Origin: Zonotrichia leucophrys gambelii
Lineage: Eukaryota; Chordata; Aves; Passeriformes; Passerellidae
Direction: 5' to 3'
Length of the DNA stretch: 64,000 bases
Assembly (NCBI RefSeq): GCF_028769735.1
Contig: NC_088172.1
Coordinates: 58,125,075-58,189,074, forward strand
Below, piece after piece: positions 52,141 through 64,000 of the stretch. Each line of letters begins with the position of its first letter. Positions within the stretch are counted from its first letter, which is position 1. The position numbers were made by a program, and so were the translations under genes. The notes beneath the pieces are model-generated. The model searched no databases, had not been told where the DNA came from, and saw only the letters and a program-made list of their open reading frames with translations.

Positions 52141-52240
52141 CTGCGGATATACTTCTTTCCTTCTTGAAATTTCTCCTCATATTAAAAAAACTGCGGATAT
52201 ACTTCTTTCCTTCTTGAAATTTCTCCTCATATTAAAAAAA
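52141..52240 (+). repeat. Perfect 50-bp tandem duplication
   Basis: The unit starting ctgcggatatacttctttcc and ending in attaaaaaaa occurs at 52141-52190 and again, without a single difference, at 52191-52240. Confidence 0.98.
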
Positions 52241-55200
52241 AAGGGAATATTATTCTCCTACTTTGATGTCACTTTTGGGTATCCTTGCTATAACTACTTC
52301 TGTAAATGATTTTACTAAGTGTAATATTCACAGCAAGCTTAAACCAAAAAGACATTATTATAGGAGTTGAAACTTTATTCTTACATGTACTTTCCCCAGA
52401 CTCATCAAGAAACACACACAAAAAAGTGTGGGACCTTTTTCTACTGATTCCAACCAAGAGAACCAATCAACAGTTAATGCTAGGCATTACTAGATTAATT
52501 TTAATATTTTATGAAGAAAAGCCCCTTGCTGATAAGAACAGAAAGATGAAGTTCAGCAAGCAAATTTGGTAAAAGTAGTGTGTGTCAGCTAGGTTTGGAG
52601 CTGAAATAGCTTCATTAGAATATAAACCTCTCAAACTCCTCGACAGATACATTATAAATAATCACTGGGTGTATACTTTGAATACATTTAGGGAAAAACC
52701 GGCATGATACCACATTTTGGCATTTGTCTTATTAGGGAAGTGTCATTTAGCATTAGTAGTCTCATTACTTCAGGCTGACTTCACCTGTGGCTGTATTTCT
52801 GACAAGAATATCAAGCAGTTGTTCAAGATATTGCACCTGCTGCTTTCAGGATGAAGGCTGAAATATAACCACTTTACTGAGTGGCAGAATTGTACCTTTT
52901 TCTGTGTCTTCTTTACTGAGGTAACACATCACTGTGGTGAGCTATTGGCAAAATGTACTTTGTAATTAGTGACAAGAACTAACCTAGCATTTAATAAAAT
53001 TATGTAAGTTTTCTTTTTTGAAATATAATCTCATTTCTCTAATTATGTTAGCTATAGTCTATTGTTTAATGGATGTAATAGTCATCTAATTCATCATTTC
53101 AGCTTTTCTTTAAAAAAATCCCTTGTACTCAATTTTGGTTAGGAAAAACTCGGAAATGAAAAAAAGACAGTCTGGCCTTAACAGCTCACTTTCTGCATTT
53201 CTAGAAGGGCCTGAAGAAAACAGGCTGTAAGCACAGATGGCTGAGATCTGTAGTGTACTAAAGATGATTCAGTTCATTCATTTAACATATCCTTCTGGCC
53301 TTTGTAGGGCTAGAGTGCAGTTGCTTGGAAAGAATAAAAAAAACTTTCCTAAGCTTAAACGAAGACACAGTGCTTGCAGTGTAGTTTCAGTTTAAAATAA
53401 TGAGTTTTCTTCTCCTTAGCCAAAAGATGGTAAGGCCTCCATCCAATACAAAGTCCTTTTGACAATGTCAAAGATAAACATCTAGGGAAATGTAAGGGAA
53501 GCACTGACTTCCAGAGAGCCATGGGCTGGTCTGGAAGGCAAGATGATGGTGGTAAGGAGGACTTTGATACTGATGCATGGTAGCAGGCTAAAAGCAACTT
53601 TAGAACTGAGGAGATGGGCAGCTGGACCTAATCGAAGGGATAGGAGGCAGTAACAAATTCAGCTGGTCTTCAGGACAGGGGAAAACCTCTAGTGAGTAGC
53701 AGTGATGTTCAACCTGTATTAAACTATCCTTAGGGGCCAATGTTTACAGGACTTCTTTCTCTCTTCAAATCCACTCTACCTAGAGAAACTGAAATAGCCA
53801 CTTCAGCGTTCTTTATAAAGCAGCTTTTGGGTTGTTCCTTCCTCTGTAAACCACTTAGAATGAAGGAAGTGGTAGCAGTTTTCCTTTTAAGCTTTGCAGT
53901 TTGACTGAGATTTTAGGTCAAGTGAAGTTTGTAATTTTGATGTTTTCTCTGCTGTTTTGTCCTGACTGGTAACAGAAACAGAGCTCACATCCACACAGAA
54001 TTCTACTTTTTGTAAAATAGCCAGTACTTTAGGGTTTGTGAAGTACCCTCATAGGCTACTTTCTTTGAAGTTGTCCCTTAAAGATACCTGAGGTAAAATT
54101 TACTGAGCAAAGGAAGTTTTCTCATCGTAACTTTCTATCTGAACTCTGAAAAGAAATTGTGTGGTAAAGGGTTTTAGGTAGCAAAGTCAACATTAGGTGT
54201 AGAGAGTTCGCTGAAAAAGAAGAAACAAATCCTACTTGGAATAACTTATAACTGGTAAAATGTAGCCCCTCCTGACATCAGTGGGATAGCCTTGAAAAAG
54301 ATATTCTGGGGAAACATGGAAGTGTTGGATCCTTGCCCTTTTCCCAGTGACAAGGTCTGGCAGAGGCTGTATAGTGTCAGTTTGATGGCCCAGGAAGTTG
54401 TGTGCCAGCAAGGCTGCTCTCTATGAACACAGCATTTATGCTTGGGATAGACCACAATAACACACACTGGCAGATCCATTTCTACAACTTTTTGGAGTTT
54501 TATTTTGTCAGTCAGGTACCTTCAGGGAATAAATATGGACTTTTATTTGTAACTCTACCAATCAAAGGTGTGGACAAATTGATGTGAGCGGCTGAATTAT
54601 TGCAGCTTAGAAAGTGACTACTTGTCATTTCAGATTGTGAAAGTTAGATGATTCTGTATGTGCTCCCCACTTGTTACTAACATACTAGCTTAAATCTGAT
54701 GGCTGAAATTTTTTAGTTTGTAATCAACTAGCAGTATACCCATGATTACTTAATGTGGTACTTGTAACAAATCCATTAAAAGTAGAGAATTCAATTTTCT
54801 CATGTTTACTGATCTTACTCAAAGATGCTCCTGTCGCGTATGGAGGCATACCATATTACAGGAGAGAAAACTAATGCTCTTTCTGCCTATTTTTCTTTTC
54901 TGTCCAGTGGTCCCAAACTTTCCTGTCTTTTCAGATTTGTATTTGACTACTGTATAGTTACTGTCTTACTAGTTTTTACAAATGACTCTTACTAGCTTTT
55001 ACAAATTACTTACTGCAATATGTCAGAGACTAACTTGACAATCAGATCATGTCCTTGCTTTGCTCTTCTCAAGTAATTTGCCTTTGCAGCAGTGAAGATT
55101 TTAAAAAGTTATTACTTGCTGGTATGTCATGCAGTCCTCTTGTTCTTATCTTATTTTCTCTGCCAAAAAGTAGTTAATTATTTGAGTAAAAGAGATGTCT

Positions 55201-55453
55201 TGCAGTGAATCTGAATTGCAAGTGAATACTGAAAAATGAAACAGACTTCATACCTCCAGCAAGGTGTTTACAAGCTTGGGAGAGGTGAAAAAAACCAGAT
55301 CATAACACTAAGAGAGGAAAGAAGAGGACAAAAAATATTTTCTCACTTGTTAATTTGAAAAGGGGAACTTTCTTGCAATATGACTTGCCTCTGTAGCACC
55401 CTGCAGTCAAACTGGAGTTTGTGGTTTTCTTATTTGGCGCATTACTTTTGTTG

Positions 55454-55806
55454 TGTGCTTGCAGAGTACATGAGAGGTTTTGTGTGTTCACTTTTGATCC
55501 AGCTTGTGGTTTGTTGTCATCTTATTGCAAAAGTTCTATGCCTTCTTGGTGATTTCTCATGGTCAACTCCTCACAGCACTGACTCTTTCTTCCTCACAGC
55601 CAGCAAATCCCACCCACTGCTCTCCTCACCCAGCTAACCCAGTCTTTTGTAGCACTCATCTTCTAACTTGACACAGCTGTGGCCTGTTAAAGGCAGGGCT
55701 GTTTCTAATCTTTGGTGATTAGTACAGCTGCAACTCTTCAGGTGTGAGACTACCTTCTGCACTATCTTTATTTTCTTACATTCTGTACCTCCACAGTGGT
55801 TGTCAT
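55454..55806 (+). mobile_element. LTR-like dispersed repeat, copy 2
   Basis: The plus strand is homologous to the minus strand of 6482-6845. Shared blocks include ccttcttggtgatttctcat, cactgactctttcttcctca, cttttgtagcactcatcttc and actatctttattttcttaca. It lacks about 29 bases present in copy 1 near its 5' end and carries cttttgtagc where copy 1 has cttttatagc. The end near 55794-55806 (ccacagtggttgtca) is approximate. The open frame at 55380-55637 is incidental. Confidence 0.55.
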
Positions 55807-58800
55807 GGTTTAGAGGAATAAATGCAGCAAATAAGTCCCTAGTGGTGAACAACAGGTGACCTCACCTGAAGAGATTACTCATGGCTGAGTTGGGTGAAGT
55901 AACTCTTGCTCCCTACCTTTTGTCATTTTAAGTGCGTTGGAGCATTCTTCCAGGCAGAGTTCTCTGCTGAGGGTTTTGTCAGTTTTTAGGAGTCTCTCTA
56001 AATGGGTCTTAAAAATGTAGTTGGTATTTCCTAATGGCACTTAAAGCAGACCAAGAAAGCACAGTTTCAGTCTTTCTCTTCAGCATTATCATCTTTGAGA
56101 TCTTCTTTTAAATGGTGATTAGCCTATATTTCAAGGAAATGTTCAGTTCAAATATGAATGATTCATATTTCCTTATGTTATTGCCCAAATAAATCAATGG
56201 CTGGTTTAATTCAAATATTGAGATTAAGTGGGACACATTTTTTTGTTTTCAAGACCCCTGAAAACACAACACACTGTTATATGGCTTGGGAAGACCCACA
56301 CAGACATTCTATGCATCTCTTAAGAAAACAGGCTCCAGGAGTCTCATAAGCACCTCACTGCTGAGCTGTTTCTGCTTCATTTCGTAAATGAAAAACAAAT
56401 GGTTCTCTTGGTAAAGAGAATGGGGACAAATTTGCCAAACAGCTGTAATAAAGAAAAAGAACATAAACCTTTTAGATGGAGCTCATGGGTTCTGCTCCCC
56501 ACACTACTGAAGTGTTAATACAACCAAAGAGTGCTAGTTTCAGTATAGCTGTGGCACAAATGTAATACTTACTGGCTCACAGGAGCAATTTATGAGGTGG
56601 AATTTTTTGTTAGTTTCTTCTTTTGTATGTCTTCTGTTGATCAAGATAACATCTCTGGTTTTTACTACAGCATCCTAATGTTTTTATTAAGATATTTAAG
56701 GCATGTAATGCAATGAGTGAGAATAATTACCACTATATGTAACTCTCAGCAGTGTCTTTAGATATGTGGATCCCTCTCAGAAATGGCCTTATCTTGAATT
56801 TCCTCAGTGGTGAAGCAAAGCTTCCTTTGGCACCGAAAGAAAAGTGTCATAAAAATCCTCTTCGTAAAATTGCAGTCATAGCAGGTTTAGAATTTACCTT
56901 TATACTGCTGTACAGACTCTGAATGAAGAATACAGGGAAAATGTGTGATTTTTTGATTAGGGTACAAGTTGAACAGACCTTAAAAGAGGTTAAAAAATGT
57001 CAAAGGCTGTTTGAGCCCCAAGTGTAGGGCTCAAAGTATGTTACTGTCTCACCTAGTTTTGGGTAGAGGTCAGAAAGAAAATCACAATAATAATTATTTT
57101 GCCTTTCACAGCTGATCCTGGTAGCAAAAGGTAGTTTCAGATAAGATTAGGTCTTTTATTCAGTGGCTCTTTCAAAGGAAGAAAGTTCTTAGCCTGGGGC
57201 CCTGATGTAGCTCTTCACTGACTACAATAATGAAGAGATTTCTTTCATTACAGGTTTCCTCTCTCAGCTGTCTGAGTGTGGATTGAAATGGATGTACCCA
57301 CCAAGCTGGTACAGATGGCTCTGTTTTTGGCTATTGCACAGAATTAACTGGTGCTTTCTATTCCATATATGCCCTTACATTGTCCATACCTCGGTAGCTG
57401 TGTGCATTGAACAATCTATGTAGCTTATGTCAGATGTTCTTTTTCTCTCATATCTTTTTCCCTGGAGGAGAAAGATGTGCAGCATGTTGTCTTGCTCTGG
57501 GAGCATGGCAAACAGATTTTAAGATAACCTGCAGGGTCACCAAGTCTCATCTAGGGCTGTTGCAGAAACCTGCTTTGCATAATGCTCTTGTGGGCTGAGC
57601 AAGCTCCACTCAGACATCAGACTTCTTTGTGCTGCTACTGGACAGCTGTTATGCTACTTTCATACAAGGATTGGAAATCTTTCCTTTAGAGCTGCAGATT
57701 TTCTGCCTTGTTTTTTGCCTGTTCCATCTTGTGTTCATGTTGTTCTTGATCTTAATTAGCTTTTTCCCTTCTAGACTCTCTGTCACACTTACTGAATTTA
57801 TAGACACCAATCTTTCTCTTAGCATATGTTTTGGTAGTCTGTTGTACTGTTAGTATGGGTTTGACTATGTTTGAGATAATTGTGATTTCATCAAAATTAA
57901 AGTTGAGAAAAATCAATCCAAATGGATTTAATTTTTCATTTCTTGCAACAGTTAACTTGAACTACAGCAAAATTAGTGCTTTACTGATGTATGACAGAAC
58001 CCTTCTTTAAAATTTGGGTAAGAAACCTGCTGTATATATTTTTTTTTTAATATGCACTGCTGTAACATCTAATAGCATTATTCAGTTTAGTCTCCTGTCC
58101 CTCCTTGGATAGGACTTTAAGAATAACCTTACTAGCTTCAAAGGAGTTTCTGTTGAACAAAGTTCCACATGAAATTGGAAATACATCCTGCTGAAACATA
58201 ACGTTCTTGCTAATGACAAGTCAGGGGTGAGGTTGTCCTGCCTCACCCTGGAACTTGAGGCAAGTCATCAAAGCAGCATGGCTCAAACTGTACTGCCTTG
58301 GAATAAGTCCCTTGGTGAGTGCAGGTCCTGGCCTATAAATATCTGGAAATGGCTCCACCTGGGTTGTTCTCAGCATATGGCAAGGCCACAGGGTTTACCC
58401 AAGCACACGGTTGTGGGATTGGGCTGCTTGGTGTGGAGCTCCCACCAGACACGGATCTTCCCCTCCTCCCCACACCCATGTAGGACTGCTGCTCAGGAGT
58501 ACCTCTGGCTCACAGAAAAAAAAGCAAAATTGACCTGATTGCTGAGTATGATGTTGAGTCACAGGCTAGAAAAGAGGCCATTCTGCTGCATTTGAAATTT
58601 ATGAGAAGCTAGGGCAGCTCAGTGCAAAGGGCCGGGGAACTTCAGTTTTGTGTTTGACACTAGACCTGTCAGGTTTGTCTGCAACTTAGTATGACAATAC
58701 TGTCATAGTGTGTCTGCATAGTGTTGATCTGTGGAAAATGATCCATGTTTTTGGAAAAATGCACACATTTCTGCTGGGTTTATACAGAATGCCTGAATTG

Positions 58801-59834
58801 TCTCCTGCTGTATTTTCCTTCTGTTGACTACACTTTTGAGAAGTTTTATTTTTTTTTAAGAAATTAACCTTATTCAGAAGTCCCCCTCTTTGCAATTTGC
58901 TGTTTCAAACAGTTGCTGGAAACAGGGAAGAGGGACCTCTCCAATTACCCCTTGCTTGAAAAGATCAGGGTCTAGAAGCGATCAGCATATCTGATTCTAC
59001 TCCCTCATTTGATGAAAGAAACATTATGGATATGGATAACATCAAATTAATTATTCTCTTTTTGAACCATTTCTTGTTACTGTTAATAGATATGGGGTTT
59101 TTTTTAATCTGTCTGTTCCTCTTACGTGATGAGTGTTCATCATTAGTCCTGCTCTCATGTCAGGCATAAAATATTCAAAGAAATCTTGGGGTTTCACCTG
59201 TTTCCACAGGAGAAGGTCCTCTGAATTTTATAAAACTGTTTTGGCTTGCTGAATGTATAAATAGATGTGAATTTGAGAATCAGGTTTTATACATAGTTTG
59301 GACCACACAGTTTAGGTATTTCTGCCTTCGAAAGGGTTATTTCTGAAGTTCTTTCAGTTAGAAAGTCTCCTATTCTAAGAGACACATCATCAAGCCTAAA
59401 TTTTAGCTGTCATAAACATTGCTTGGTCAAATTAGTATGACTTTGAAAATGCTACCAGATGACCATGTTTTAAATGTGCATCCATAATTCATGTTCACTT
59501 TTGTGAACATGGACTGCATGTTATGCAGACAGCTAAGAATTAAATCTTTTTTTCCCTTTCCTGTTACTGTTTTGCTAAATTAACTTGGCTGTGGGTTATG
59601 CCATAGAAATGTCAATAAAACTTCACTCTTACTGTCCATTCTGTCTCCTTTTCTACCTATCTTCTACCTTGTTTAACAGACTTTACTCTCTGTTGTAAGT
59701 CAAGGTAAGTAGCCCCTCCCAGAACTGCAGTCTCCAGTTCTGTTAAGACCTCCTGATACATGGATAGCCTGATGTTCCACTGAACTCTGAGGATGCTCAC
59801 TTTAATGGATCTCTTTTGCTCTTCCTTCTGCTAA

Positions 59835-64000
<4,166 letters not shown>

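Overview
The window is vertebrate nuclear DNA, almost certainly from a bird and probably a songbird. It holds many CR1 LINE fragments, two clear CpG islands in otherwise AT-rich sequence, and what looks like a tRNA-Ile/CR1 composite SINE of the type known from zebra finch. It covers the divergent SHPRH / GRM1 neighbourhood, which matches the gene order around human 6q24. There is no bacterial-type gene content, operon, CRISPR array or new multi-gene system.

Layout: bases 1-180 are the first coding exon of SHPRH on the minus strand, cut by the window edge. Its first intron, with one CR1, runs to a CpG-island promoter at about 1850-3010. Three more CR1 pieces crowd the outer side of that promoter at about 3030-4850. 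From 4850 to about 21800 the DNA is intergenic, with an LTR-like repeat (6482-6845), a short three-copy repeat, a CR1 tail (14357-14585) and a poly(A) tract.

A second CpG island (about 22190-23130) is the candidate GRM1 promoter. It carries an RE1/NRSE-like site and is followed by a perfect RFX X-box. A 5'UTR/coding exon (about 23815-24712; CDS from 24013) encodes the mGluR1 signal peptide and residues 1-233. After a 35.2 kb intron, the next exon (59908-60157) continues the glutamate-binding domain to residue 316. Intron phases 1 and 2 join correctly. The rest of GRM1 lies beyond base 64000.

The big GRM1 intron carries CR1 tails, an ancient CR1-type reverse-transcriptase relic (about 41330-42120), a two-period AT satellite (38866-39106), a SINE relic, a perfect 50-bp tandem duplication and a second LTR-like copy inverted relative to the first. 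SHPRH (a ubiquitin ligase/helicase-like DNA-damage-tolerance protein) and GRM1 (a neuronal glutamate GPCR) are neighbours without a functional link. Their promoters look different: housekeeping type (NRF1, CRE, GC and CCAAT boxes) for SHPRH and neuron-restricted (REST/RFX) for GRM1. All identifications come from reading the sequence and from recalled family sequences; no search was run.
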